This document shows, piece after piece, positions 44,471 to 56,126 of a DNA stretch of 64,000 nucleotides. The notes below the pieces were generated by a model that did no database searches, had not been told where the DNA came from, and saw only the letters and a program-made list of their open reading frames with translations. The DNA comes from Metallyticus violacea (lineage: Eukaryota > Arthropoda > Insecta > Mantodea > Metallyticidae), in assembly GCA_030762175.1 (NCBI GenBank), contig CM060831.1, forward strand, positions 144,289,501-144,353,500. Reading direction: 5' to 3'. Position numbers and translations under genes: made by a program. Within the stretch, counting starts at the first letter, position 1. Each line of letters starts with the position of its first letter.

Positions 44471-46054
44471 TGTAACAAAAAATAAAAACAATAATAAAAT
44501 AAACCGCAAAGATTAAAAAGAGGATAGAAAGTGCCTTGGAGATGAATAGTGATCATCTTATTTTATTTATTTATTTATTTATTTTGAAAAGTTGATTGCA
44601 TTAAGGACTGAAGAGATTAAAGTTACTTTTAGTTTTTTTTTTTTTTAATCACCTCTTACTTGCTAGAGGAAGCAGGGTACAATATGTTTACTGAATATGG
44701 AAATACGAGTAAAATCTGTTATATTGAAACTTTTATGCAATTTGTATCTGAGAACAAATGCTTCTGTAGAGTTTTATATTTCTTTCCGGAAATAAATAGA
44801 ATACATTATCTTAATTTTATTTGTTTCACCTCAATTAATGTTTGTGCTTTTACAGAACAAGAACGAGCATGTAGCCTAAATTGTTATCGTTAAGGCGACT
44901 TATGAGATGTTGATTAAAAAGGAAAAAAAACTTTTAAGTATATTCAGATATTAAACGCGTCTTTCATGCTTGGTTTTGACAGCAACAAATAGAACAAAGT
45001 TTAATTAATGACAGCCTCTGTAACGGTGCATCCAAGAATAAAAATGGCGGAAGATTATAATTAATCTTTATTGAGCTCTAACCTGAGTTGCTACGTCACA
45101 TGTTGCGTTTTTATTATGGCCCAAAAGTTCTCTTCCTAACCATATCAAAGCTTGTTAATACCTGAAGGAGTTAAGCACATCAGATTTCCTCTTAACTGTA
45201 CAGAGTTGCCACTATTTTTGAGGTGAAAATGTGAAGTTTTGAACACCTGCATGTATATAATTTGACCAAGAAACTGCTGGAATAGTTTCATCCAAGTATT
45301 ACAAATACAGAATGAAATAATGTAAGGCACTTGATTGTCTCTTCCCACGAGGTTAATGTATGGAGAATTATATTTCTGTTCGAATAAAACTTTCACCTAT
45401 TATGTTGACCGCAGTTTGACTACAGATGAGTGCAGGACTGACTTTCGCCGGGGCGGTGAATCTATTTTGGAAACTTCACCATGCACTCGAGTGGGATTAC
45501 GACAAACAGAGTTAGTTAGTAGCAACAAGGAGGCTGAGCAGCCAAGTCCAAACTACGCCGTGTTCGTTCAAGACGAAATGCTGAGAGCAAAGTTTCCGAC
45601 CTGACGTCCGCTTTCCGAGAGACGGGGCAATTCTCTCGGCATTGATTAAATTCTCTAACTTCAATAATACACGCCAAGTCTTAAGAGCTACAGGCCCTGA
45701 CTTTCAATTGTTGTACTGACTGGAATAAACCGTTTTGCAAGCTTGCTACATCTTCAGCATTTAATAATTGATCCGCCTTAGTGAACCCTCAAATAATAAC
45801 ATTATTTTATGCTGCATTTTGCAGTATCGGAACCCAGGCAATTAAGATTAAAGTGTGGTTAGCTTTGTTCTATACTGATGTTAGTCCTAATTAAGCCCTC
45901 CACGGTTCTGCATGCTAATATTCATATGCACCATTTTAGAAATGTTAAAAGGCAAAAATCCTGGAATAAAATATTGAAGTGTCGGTTACAAAAGTACATT
46001 TTGTTATGTAAGCTTCAATGTTGCATGTAATTTTTCCATTGAAGAAAGAATTTA
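44471..46054. other. No gene recognised
   Basis: Contains a (TTTA)n run near 44560-44583. 45400-45660 is GC-richer with an unassigned 89-aa plus frame (45335-45604). The rest is AT-rich. Confidence 0.5.
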
Positions 46055-46830
46055 TATACAGAGCCCTCGTTTGGAAGCTTGGCCGGTTTAACGGGGATTT
46101 GCTTGGCACCGAGTCGGATATTCATAAGCTCTTAAATTCAAGCGCATAACATCCAAACACTTATTTTTTGCGCGCGAGTTATAGAGTGAACATTAACATT
46201 ATCCAACAACCAATTGCAGAAATTAACTCTACTCACATTATCGCAGAGTTACAATTCTTGAACTACAGTTCCCTCATAGAGTTTTAATTTTAAATGTTTA
46301 GTGGTAAACCGAGGTTAGCGAAATTCCTGATTCTTATGCAAGCTTTCTCAGATATTTCTTTGCACTACATTCTAACTTTTCTCCAATGTCATCAAGTTTT
46401 TCCTCTGTAAAAACGTAGATTTTTACTCTCGGTTTCTTATCAAGAACAGATCCGTTTTCATACATCTATTCGCAAGATTACGAACCGTTTCTCTAGAAAG
46501 CGCATGATCTGTCAATAAATCGCTGTTTCACTTCTCTACGTGAGATTTTTTTTTTTGTCACATAGGAATCGCCCATGAAGATCATGTGTGCTAAAGTATA
46601 CGAACCTTTGGGCATTATAACTGCACTAACGCATTATAACACTGAAATAGTGTTCACAACATTCAACTCCTGTACAGCACAAAGACTTCGTGTTAGCACA
46701 CGCAGGGGCCGGAAAGTGGAGGGGGGAATAGAACCGGTTAGAAACAGGGCAGGAAAATTGCCATTAAGTCGACTGCGCGTTCAAATGAAGGCTTTGTATC
46801 TGTCTTGCCATAAATACTGTTACAAGATTT
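46055..46830 (-). pseudogene. DUF4817-type transposase remnant, copy 2
   Basis: Homologous to the block at 7345-8200 over most of its length. On the minus strand it reads MPKGSYTLAHMIFMGDSY (from about 46600), then GSVLDKKPRVKIYVFTEEKL (about 46390-46450), DDIGEKLECSAKKYLRKLA, then NFCNWLLDNVN (about 46205). After that the catalytic-domain piece present in copy 1 is deleted, and the copies rejoin at the shared end CGAGTCGGATATTCATA. The 159-aa plus-strand frame at 46575-47054, the longest in the window, runs antisense to this remnant and is not a gene. Confidence 0.7.
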
Positions 46831-47059
46831 TATTTATGCAACTACAACATATTTTAATATCTGCTTTTGATATGTTTTCTCGTGTATTCCAAAGTTTTAG
46901 CAGCAATCAGTTCTCAACCCCATTTGCCCTCACACATAACAAAAGTCTCTCTAGCCATTCGCCTATTGGAAAATCAGCCACTGCTGGTTCAAAGAACGAC
47001 TTGAGATTCTTAATGCGATTATTATTTCTTGAAAACCATACGCTCAAGCAATGAATGTA

Positions 47060-47760
47060 GTTTGCAGTGCGGAGTTCAGATCGGGGGACTGCTAAAGGCC
47101 AGTCTTGAGCACATTTCTCTTATGTCAAGTTTAGATGGATCCTGACTTGCGGACTGAATCTGATCTTTCCGGAAGCTCCAATGTTTGTTCTTGAACAAAC
47201 TCGTGTTCAGGTTGTTCACCTCAGGTTTCAGCACTGGATTTGTACCCTTTGGAAGTTGTCTCCAATGCTTTTTGACAGAAATGGAGCTCAGTGACATTAT
47301 AGCTCATTCCCCGCCAAACCATTAGAGGCAGAATGTTGGATTCTCTGGACCTTTGAGGTCCTCGTAGAATCTTCCTGTGGCCGTTCTTAGCGTTACACTG
47401 TAGCAGTAATTTACATATGAACAATCTCTACTGCTTCAGTTCTGCAGTTAAAAATGCCCTGTAATGCGAAAAAAAAAAAGCCCTCAGTCCAAGGTTTTGT
47501 CTAGGCACTATGGGTGAGGTTCTTTGGATATGTTCATCTCAGGCCGTCGCTGTCTGCTTCCAAATTGAACTCCGCCTAACATGGGCAACCACTGCTTTGA
47601 CAACAACCACGGTCCTCAAAGAATGCGAAAGTCCGGCTCTCCAAAGATTGGCCAGAGAATGCAATAAGCAAACATCCTTATCGATTTCGTTATTATAAGG
47701 ACCTGGAAAATCTCCAAATTCTATGAAGAACTCTTTTCCCAACCCACGAATAGCCACACA
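47060..47760 (-). pseudogene. Tc1-like (IS630/Tc1/mariner) transposase remnant
   Basis: Minus-strand frames run in order through a Tc1-like protein: VVVKAVVAHVRRSSIWKQ (about 47545-47600) in the HTH part, NLGLRAF, LLQCNAKNGHRKIL (about 47370-47415) in the linker just before the first catalytic block, then LMVWRGMSYNVTELHFCQKA (about 47265-47330), the conserved MVWxGxS block. Then LKPEVNNLNTSLFKNKHWSF with a D-poor second block (about 47160-47230). The third catalytic region is not readable. Distinct from the DUF4817-type remnant next to it, which is also on the minus strand. Confidence 0.7.
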
Positions 47761-48565
47761 AATGTGTACTTACTCTTTTGGTTGCATTTTAATTCAATAA
47801 TAAGGCGATGGTGAGTGACTGTAAGATGACCAAAACATCTGACACACTTCCAAAAGTATTTTTGGTAGTACTAGTTAGCACAGTCATAATCCTTTTTCAT
47901 CGCTCCTACTTATAGGCTATTTTATGTCATCTGAAGTACATTGAACTGTTTCCCAGAGGTCTTTATCGAAGTCAAAAAGTCAAAAACTCGTCGGAAAAGC
48001 TGGAATGTTGCTGAAAGGTACGACGTAGATCTCGGTTTCCTGCTACATTTGCTCAACTGATTTCAGGATAAAACCGAAAATATAATTACATGACTTATCT
48101 TGATGTTTCCAGTTTGCGTCATACCTTAAATGTTGCTTTAACCCTGTGCATTTTTAGCTGATAGCTAAATGTCTTGATTAATAATTCCTTTCCTTAAATT
48201 ACTCATATAAATTTAACATATGTCAGAACTCCAAAAGCATTACCAATTGCTGAAATATTATAACAATGAGAATCACTTAACGAGTGACTTTTAACTGGGA
48301 ATTAACGGACAGGAAGTTGTATACAGGCACAAGTAATTAGGCAAATAATTCCATCAATGAATACGGGCGTTAAAATGAAACATTGCACTATAAAATAATA
48401 TTGCACAGAAAATAATACATGAAGATTATTTCGTACTATTATTGTTCGCATGATTTTAAACGACATTGACTACTAATCATTCCTCTGAAATTTTTTTCTG
48501 ATTGTACTTGGCAATTTGCATATAGAAACAGCCAAGTGGTTGTAATACAGCACTTTAAAATAGAT
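47761..48565. other. No gene recognised
   Basis: AT-rich, no repeats or frames of note. Confidence 0.5.
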
Positions 48566-48577
48566 ATTCACAAACAT

Positions 48578-48870
48578 TTTTTTTTTTTGAGTAGTGTTTA
48601 ACGCCCGTTTTTACTACTGAGGCACCACAGGCGGTGGACACTGATGATACATGAGATGAAATGATAAATTGGGAAAGGATATTTTTTTTTTTTAAGGAAG
48701 GAAGCGTTCCAGGCCTAAGTTTAGGTACCTCCCCGGCATTTGCCAGTTATGAAGACTGAGGAAAACCTGGAAAAAACCCCAGTCAGGGAGGACGGTCCTG
48801 GCGGGATTCGAACCGCAGACCTCCCGCTCACGAGTCCGTGCCTTAACGACCTCGGCCACCCGTGGCGGTC
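48578..48870 (-). mobile_element. SINE-A copy 10, full length, with 12-bp target duplication
   Basis: A complete element on the minus strand close to the family consensus. Its 3' end carries an A-run (T-run 48578-48588 on the plus strand). A perfect duplication ATTCACAAACAT flanks it at 48566-48577 and 48871-48882. This is the hallmark of LINE-mediated retroposition and the clearest case for SINE-A here. Confidence 0.95.
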
Positions 48871-49343
48871 ATTCACAAACATGTGCTGATAACAGGTTCC
48901 TCTAATTTTCAGTGTCAACGCTTGAAACAGTTGGAGCGTTGTCTTTGTGCCGTTTTGCTTAACTAAGATTTCATCATTTTATTTATGTGTTAGGGCTATT
49001 ACAATGCTAAAAGGTGAGCACACTAGAATAAAAAAATAAATCAGGTATACTTTGTATGTAAAAACAAACTTTTACACAAAAGCGAGAAGGTGATTTTTAA
49101 GAAAATCCCTTGATATTTCTGCATCTCATGGATGTAGTGTACGCAATTTTCTAAATCGATATAGAGATCTATTTTTAATAAGAAACCAAAAGTAAACCGC
49201 TGTATACTTAACTCTTATAAGTGGATGACGGTAAATTGTTTTATTTCACAAATATCTCTCTTATAAAGAGTAGCACTATTAGATAAATTGATGTTTTAAT
49301 GTGTTTCTCCATATGAAGTCACTACTGTGTCAACTCTAAGCCA

Positions 49344-49368
49344 CAAAAAAAAAAAAAAAAAAAAAAAT
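49344..49368. repeat. Poly(A) tract, about 24 bp
   Basis: Homopolymer with no recognisable retroposed element on either side. Confidence 0.9.
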
Positions 49369-50399
49369 TGAGAGTCGTCCGAGAATTAGAACGTCAATAC
49401 AACTCGCAAGTTTGGGACATGCGTTATCAGCCCACTGCGTGCCGAGAACGAATAACAATTGAGGGTAGATATTCCCTACACCGCAGCTTTGCAACTTTTG
49501 CATAATACTTCTGAAGACAGAGTTTTAGATGATGCTGTAAATCAAGGACAGGAGCAATAAAGGGGTTCCTTTTGGAGAGTAGGGACTCCAAGGGATTGGA
49601 ATAGGTACACAGGAACAGAAAGCTGATGTGTGTATGCGATAAAAAGGAGAAAGTGGGGGGATAAAAGAGAAGGGAAAATTTCTTTTGATTCGAGGAATGG
49701 AAGAAATAAGGAAGAGAATGGAGCAAGGGAATGGTCCGGGGATTCTAAGCGTTCAACAAAAGCCGAGTTGGAGAGGAAATAGCCTCACCCACCCGGTGAT
49801 GTCTACACCCTGTTTCACAAACAGCGCCTCTAATTTGAACCTACAGGTTTCAGTTGATCTGTATTCAAAGTATTAAAATGCTAATTTGCAACCAATATAA
49901 AGCATATTTGTTCAAATAAAGCATTAAGTTCCGGGACGTTGCAAAATTATTTTAAGGGTAGGCTCTAGTCTTGCAGTCAAGCTAAATGTGTAATCTCGAA
50001 ATAGCGCTTGCTCAGGAAGCTGTAACTATTAAACTTGGTAGTCATAAAGATTGTTGGAAAAAATGTATCAAATTCACTATGGGAAAGTATAGTTCTGTGA
50101 TCTTTCAACAAATGTTCATTAATTCTAAAACCTCCCTGGGCTATATTCTGCATTTTCAAATAACAGTTTGTTTTCCTGCAGTTCGTTATAGTTTCTGTTA
50201 TTTGCTTATCATTTTTGATATAGTATCACATTGTCTTATTTTAGTTTAAAAGCATTCTTATATATTTCGCACAATCCTTCGTCAGAGTTTGCTATGGGGA
50301 AATTCCTTATCGATGAAGTACTTAAACTTTGCTATAGTAAAATTTATTAATAGTAGTACTCTATAGTCAAAGAGGTTTAAAAGTCCCGCATCTTAGATC

Positions 50400-50600
50400 A
50401 GCCGACCGGCGCACCTCTTTCCAATCGATGAGATTCCCCAAGCGCCAGGCAGGCGCCATTTTCTCTTCCAGTCAGTTGCGAGCGGGATTTCGACAAAGTC
50501 TAGCAGTTGTATTGTGCAGTCGAGAGTAAAATTGCATTAAATAGTGCAATAGTGTTGTGAAATAGCGATATATTCACTACGTCCTCTTATGTATCAGAAG
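50400..50600 (+). promoter_or_regulatory. Possible promoter or 5' untranslated region
   Basis: A GC-richer island in AT-rich surroundings. It has TCAGTTGCGAGCGG at about 50472, where TCAGTT fits the arthropod initiator, preceded by CTCTTCCAG. The downstream text lacks upstream stops needed to judge coding and no TATA box is at the expected place. The same signals could be a splice acceptor or a transposon leader. Confidence 0.25.
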
Positions 50601-51050
50601 AGACAGATTTTTAGGTGAAACTTTCCTGGCATCCCGGTTCCAGCAGGGGGGGGGGGATAATAACAAATAAAAACAAAGTTAATACAGAAGTTTAATGGAA
50701 TTGGTTCTTTTAAGAGAAATAAAATTGAGGACGCCATGTGCACAAAGAAGAAAACCTTGATGAAATAAGAACTTCCAATAAAAACCTTCCAGTTCCCCAG
50801 ATATAACGGTTTGTGCCTTTTATCTTTGGGGGACATCGTAACATAGAGTATATTAACTAACCCTCACACACTTGAGACATTTAAAACATTCAAAACAAAA
50901 AGTTATTTATTTAAGGTAGAACTAAGGTCATTAGCCCTTCTATTTTATTCTACCAATCTAATAATAATTACACAAAGCTATAGCGAAAACATTACAATTA
51001 TAACTTTGACAGTAACGAGGACAATACTAAAATATATAACCATTTTTTTT

Positions 51051-51225
51051 AATGGTGTTTAACGCCCGCTTATACTATTGGGGCACGAGAGGCGGTGGAC
51101 ACTGATGATACACGACATGAAATGATTCATTGGGAAAGGAGTTTTTAAAGGAAGGAATCTTTCCAGGCCTAAGTTTACGGTACCTCCCCGGCATTTGCCA
51201 TTTATGAGGACTGAGGAAAACCTGG
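51051..51225 (-). mobile_element. SINE-A copy 11, head missing
   Basis: On the minus strand only the 3' part is present, from CCAGGTTTTCCTCAGTCCTC to GGGCGTTAAACACCATT, followed by a short A-run (T-run 51042-51050 on plus). The tRNA-like head is missing and the next SINE-A starts directly at the break. Confidence 0.85.
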
Positions 51226-51502
51226 AATGAATGAATAGTGTTTAACGCCCGCTTTTGCTACAGAGGCACCACAGGCGATGGACACTGATGATACATGAGA
51301 TGAAATATATATTGGGAAAGGATTTTATGGAAGGAATCGTTCCAGGCCTAAGTTTAGGGTACCTCCCGGGCATTTGCCATTTATGAGGACTGAGGAAAAC
51401 CTGGAAAAAACCTCAATCAGGGAGGACGGTCCTGGCGGGATTCGAATCCCATACCTCCCGCTCATGAGTTCGCGTCATAAGACCTCGCCCATCCGTGGCG
51501 GT
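51226..51502 (-). mobile_element. SINE-A copy 12, variant with (ATTC)n tail
   Basis: A complete minus-strand element. It carries variants TTTTGCTACAGAGGCACC and GGCGATGGACACTG (plus-strand reading) shared with copy 13 but not the other copies. Its tail is the tetranucleotide AATGAATGAAT (plus strand) instead of poly(A). Confidence 0.88.
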
Positions 51503-51715
51503 GTATATAAACCAAACTAAAACATGAAGTAGATAAATAAATGTCTGCTAATACATAAATATGGATATTAAACAGTAATGAAAAATATTAACTTAGGAAG
51601 AAGAACAAAAAAATAACAATCATAATAGCAAGCACTACCAATGACAATTTATACACATATTAACCTATATAAATAATAAAAGGATATAGTAACATTTTAT
51701 AACAACATTAAACAA

Positions 51716-52140
51716 ATTTTTATGAAATGCTCCTAAGTTTGGCAGTCTCTGACATCCCATGGCAATGCATTCCAGAGACGGGCAGTGGTACACCCGTTAG
51801 TGACAAGAAACTGACACATGTCAGTGATAAGATGTGGACTGTGCGCTAAGCGCTTGAGCGTCGCTAATCTACACAAGAAAATGCCGGGGGCAACGTGGAG
51901 TCTAACCGCTTACCGGCTGAATGTCGGGACTTTTAAATTGCTCTCACTACACTATTGAGCCATATAAGCATCGGCCACTGGCGCTACAATTGCATTCCGA
52001 TAGACAGAGACATTCCCGACGTACGTTCATCTAAACAATTCAATGATGCCAATGCAATGAAACCCCTAGTTTCCAGATTTGGGCAAGGTAAAAGACAAGT
52101 GAAAACTGCTGCAGTTCCGCCAGTCAGGTCTATTCACCTG
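51716..52140 (-). pseudogene. Non-LTR retrotransposon C-terminal fragment (LINE 3, CR1/jockey-like)
   Basis: On the minus strand CQFLVTNGCTTARLWNALPW (51765-51825) followed by DVRDCQT matches the C-terminal RLWNxLP motif of CR1/L2/jockey-like ORF2 proteins. The upstream part (NLKVPTFSR, VRLHVAPGIF) is in the same frame with one stop. An AT-rich stretch follows at 51505-51715, likely its 3' untranslated tail, then SINE-A. Confidence 0.55.
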
Positions 52141-52348
52141 CAGACCTAAAATGAAATTACAGTGGGAAGGAAGTGCAGGAGTATTGATGCATTGACACCG
52201 GGGGATTAGAGGTTACCCACAATGTTCTGACACGTTCACCACTAATATAATGTTGTTGCCATGGCAACCCATTTCTAACCAACTGAACTATAGGGAATGC
52301 TAACAGAATACTTACGGGAGGGGAAAAATACGATTATAGCTGGTTTCG

Positions 52349-52354
<6 letters not shown>

Positions 52355-52393
<39 letters not shown>
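52355..52393. repeat. Poly(A) tract, 39 bp
   Basis: The longest homopolymer in the window. No retroposed gene could be recognised upstream (52140-52350), so it may be the tail of an old unidentified insert. Confidence 0.95.
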
Positions 52394-52396
<3 letters not shown>

Positions 52397-52522
52397 CTCA
52401 CTCTAAAATTCTCCTTTAATTTTGTTTTCTAATGTTTCTAATTTTTCTCTCTCCCAATTTCTGTTTTTTACTTTCTCATTTTTCCGAAAATTTCAGAACT
52501 ATAATATTGCAAGTCGAATACA

Positions 52523-52814
52523 TATATGTCGGTCCTGGTGGTGTATGGTAGCCATACTTGCCTTCTAAACCCAAGGTCGTGGGTTCGAACCCGGCCAGGA
52601 TCGATGGATATTTTCGGGCGTAAAAATCGTAAGCATGGCTACCTTCGGAAGGGAAGTAAAGTCGTGGGTCCCGTGTCGCACATTTACGGCACGATAAAGG
52701 ACCTCAAGACTGAAAGAAGAGGCCTCTGAGCAAAATTTGTCGGCCCTTTTACGCCCTAAACAGAATGGGAGGCTGATGATCTGAGTTGTTAAAGAGCGTC
52801 CTTAAATACAAAAA
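52523..52814 (+). mobile_element. SINE-B copy 4, full length
   Basis: A well-preserved copy: head GTCGGTCCTGGTGGTGTATG, B box GGGTTCGAACCCGG, body with CTTCGGAAGGGAAGTAAAG, ending GAGCGTCCTTAAATAC. Target duplication TCGAATACA at 52514-52522 and 52815-52823. Confidence 0.92.
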
Positions 52815-52921
52815 TCGAATACAAATGAAAAAAATTAATGGAGGCACAAATAATATACGAGATCATGGGAGGTCCTTTCTTCTCTTCCCCCTTTCCTTCC
52901 GCTTTTGCGTGAATTTTTGAG

Positions 52922-53209
52922 GTCGGTCCTGGTGGTGTAGTGTTTACCATACTTGCCTCCTAAGCCCCAGATTGCGGGTTCCAACCCGGACAGGATCGAT
53001 GAATTTATTCGGGCGTAAAAAGCCTGTATGACTTCCTTCGGAAGGGAAGTAAAGCTGTAGGTCTCATGTCGTACATTTACGGCACGAAAAAGAACGTCAA
53101 ACCTGAAATAAAAGGCCTCTAAGGAAAATTGATCGGCCGTTCCACGCCCTGAATTGAATGGATGACCTGAGATGTTAAAGAGCGTCCGCAAATAAACCAA
53201 ATCAACAAA
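52922..53209 (+). mobile_element. SINE-B copy 5 with perfect 13-bp target duplication
   Basis: Full-length SINE-B in the same orientation as its neighbour about 100 bp upstream. GTGAATTTTTGAG occurs at 52909-52921 and again at 53210-53222, exactly bordering the element. An antisense 121-aa frame here is a by-product. Confidence 0.95.
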
Positions 53210-53604
53210 GTGAATTTTTGAGAAAATTTATGAAAAAACTCAAAAGACAAATTTCCTGCATTATGAAAGTGTATAGTTCTTTATGTATGCTATTTTTAAA
53301 GTTCATAAGATTAGTTCAAATGCCAAGTGCGTTATACAATATGGTGCATAAGAGTTTTTTTCCTATACTGTTGTTTAATCGAAAGTAGTAAACGTTCTGC
53401 TCGTTCATTGTATTGAACCTTGAACTTGTGATTTCCCAACTCACTTGAGAATGAAACAGCTGATACTGGAACAATGATTAAACAATATTTAAACATGCCG
53501 GATGCAACGTTGTCAGTATTGGTCTTAGTTACCCAATGTTCGCGGATTCAATCCCAGCTAAAGTGTCCCAGTGGGGACTTTAAGTCATGGATCCCGTATA
53601 GTAT

Positions 53605-54700
53605 GAGGGCTATTCAAGGATGATCATAATATTTTGTCAAAATTCCATTACATCCTCATAATTTTGATATTTCTCAAAGTGTTCCTCGTTGGATGTAATG
53701 CATTTTTGAAAGTTCCTTCAGGATCGCCTCCGCAGCCTTCTGATCGAAAATATCTTCAATGAAAGCGGATTATAGTGAGAGTGAAGGACACACTGCACGT
53801 TTCTTTTTGTTGTATGTTCAGCAACAGTATTTGGTATGCGACTGCATTATCGTGATGCAGAATTCAGCTTGTTGCTAGGAAACGTGACAGAGTTTTCAGG
53901 ACATCTTGTGGCATTGCCCAGTTATAGATGTGTGTTGGTATCGAAAAAGAGATAACCATAACTTTTCCAGTAGAAGCAATTACTTCTTCTTCTTTTGATT
54001 TTGATGATGACCACAGAGCTTTGCCATTTGCTCTTAGGCTCAAAATTAAGAAGCAAAGTATCGTTAGCAGTGATTACCTTTGAGAGAAACTCCACATCTT
54101 CAACAGCAATTAAACCTTTTATTGGGGAGTCAACAGTCTTGCAATCCACTGTGCACAAACATTGTGCAGTATTTCAGTTACCAGCGTGTGGGCGGCATCC
54201 AGTGAAATTTTCAGAACTTTTGAGTGTTCTTAATGTTATTCTAGAATCCTTTCTCACAATGACAGCTCCGAGGTTAAAGTTTTCTTCTGTTAGAGCATAA
54301 AGTGGAGGAACGGGTGCATTTAAATGCCTTTGAAATTGCTAGTCTCCTCTCTTTGAACATTTTAAACCATCTTCGAATAGGGAGAACATACCCTCCTTAG
54401 GCCTCCTGTAGCATTGCACAAGCCTCAGCTGAAGATTTGCTGAGGAGAAAGCAGAATTTCAGATGTCTGTAGGGTCTTTACCTCCATTTTGCAATAGGCA
54501 GAACGCAAAATGTGTCAATTTGCACACTTCTTACGAGTGAATTCTGAACAATGAAACTAGTAAAACGTGTACATTGCTTAAGCTAACAAATTATAAAGTA
54601 AATTTTAGCACAGAAATTAGGCTTGTAAAAAGTACGATAATATTTTATTGAACATTCCTCATAAATTCTCTTAGGGGAGGCTAAACCTCAAACAAAATGC
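53605..54700 (-). pseudogene. Mariner remnant (subfamily 1, copy d)
   Basis: On the minus strand, AEACAMLQEA opens the N-terminus near 54430. The frame at 53922-54158 has EDVEFLSKVITANDTLLLNF and EPKSKWQSSVV, the first catalytic block. The C-terminal part reads KAAEAILKELSK (about 53710-53745) and the end has GAGGGCTATTCAAGGATGAT near 53607, which resembles a mariner terminal repeat. Stops and shifts throughout. Confidence 0.75.
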
Positions 54701-55806
54701 GCTGTAATGCATATTAGAAGAAAATTACGGCAAAATTACGGTAAAATATTGAAGGATGTCAAAATCCAAGCATTCTTTGATGGGAAATGTATCAACCTAT
54801 GTATTTACTTTGAGTATTGATGAAACCTTTGAAGATATTGGACCAGTACAATGATGCAAGGAAGGTGCCACTAAGAACGACCAGAGAATGTCGAGCGAGT
54901 CTTGAACAAAAGCCACTACAGCAACTAACATGCTGCTTCAGGACACAAAGATGTTCAATCCATAAAATAATGAAAGACACAAGAAAGACTTCTCCTTCAC
55001 AGAAGTCAAATGTGTCAACCGTTAATGGGTAGAGGGAAGGTACCATTAGGGCGCCTACCGCACATGCATGGCACTACTTCTCTTTATCCCTAAAGCTTTC
55101 TGGCAGGCTCTCAGTGCAAAATGTATTAAAGAACCCACTTTTGTTCAGAGATACATAACACGTACTGCAGAATGAGTTTGTACCTGCTGTTCACCTTCAC
55201 CGAATGCTCTAAAACTATTGGTTTATGCAGGAAGAAGCACGCCCACATCGCAGTATAGACTCTCTGATTTCTTTCAAGTAGATTTTGAAATCTGATCATT
55301 GATTTGGGGATTGCCATTTTACAATTTTAATTTAAACTCCTGTGATTAGTTTTTATGGACTTTTAACATGTAAGTTCAGAATCTTCAAATATTCACCTTT
55401 AACACTCCAGGATTGCCCTACTCTAATTCTCAGAGGGATTCAAGCAGTAGAAAACACCATTCTTACGCACTGTACAGAATTTTAGTTCAAGTCCCTAGTC
55501 TCTCATTGCAGCTATTGGATCTCAGATATAAAACACATTTAATTACATTTTAGGATATCTGCAATTAATTTCGTAAGTTACCAAGCATCGTACTTCTTAT
55601 TAAACAAAGAGGAGGCAGTTTTTACACCTGTTGCTGCCTATTTGCACTTTAAAGCTTTATCATTTTCAACTATGGAGGAGAGAGGAAAAAAAAAAAAAAA
55701 AGAACAACGGCAGGAGACATCACCGGTTCGGAAAACACCAGAAGCGGTCGCTAGTTTCACAATACCGCCTTCAGTTAGTGTTCAAGTTATGCCATAAACA
55801 GGAAAT
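54701..55806. other. No gene recognised
   Basis: Slightly richer in GC at 54800-55060, where both strands are open (71 and 84 aa) without recognisable motifs. Confidence 0.5.
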
Positions 55807-55820
55807 GCGTTTCTTTGGGT

Positions 55821-56112
55821 CAGTTCTGGTTTTCTACTGGTAACCATACTTCCATTCTAAACCCAAGATCGCAGGTTCAAACTCGTCTAGGGTCGATGTA
55901 ATTTTTGGGCGTAAAAATCCTAAGTATGGCTACCTTTGGAGGGGAAGTAAAGTCATGGATCCCGTGTTATACATTTACGGCACGAAAAAGACTTCAAGCC
56001 TGAAAGAAGAGGCCTCTGAGCAAAATTTGTCGGCGGTTTCACGCCCTGAATAGAATGGAACGCTGATGACCTGAGATGTTAAAGAGCGTCCGTAACTAAT
56101 CCAAATCAAAAA
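55821..56112 (+). mobile_element. SINE-B copy 6, head diverged
   Basis: The head is degraded (CTGGTTTTCTACTGGTAACC; B box AGGTTCAAACTC); body and tail are good. Flanks GCGTTTCTTTGGGT (55807-55820) and GCGTTTGTTTGGAT (56113-56126) give a 14-bp duplication with two mismatches. Confidence 0.9.
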
Positions 56113-56126
56113 GCGTTTGTTTGGAT

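Larger units (their letters stand above)
48883..51041. other. No gene recognised apart from a possible promoter
   Basis: AT-rich with a poly(A) tract and a G-run (about 50647-50656). The 99-aa minus frame at 49427-49726 is low-complexity (Phe/Ser/Leu) and unassigned. Confidence 0.5.

Noticed and set aside
46575..47054. 159-aa plus-strand frame, the longest in the window
   Set aside because: It runs antisense through a transposase remnant on its first half and has no recognisable motif; the homologous block at 7345-8200 does not keep the frame.
49427..49726. 99-aa minus-strand frame as a gene
   Set aside because: Low-complexity Phe/Ser/Leu sequence with no family similarity or splice context.
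50475..50510. Downstream promoter element after TCAGTT
   Set aside because: No RGWYV-type motif at the strict +28 to +32 spacing from the candidate initiator.
52835..53200. 121-aa minus-strand frame
   Set aside because: Antisense translation of SINE-B; the same peptide pieces recur at other SINE-B copies.
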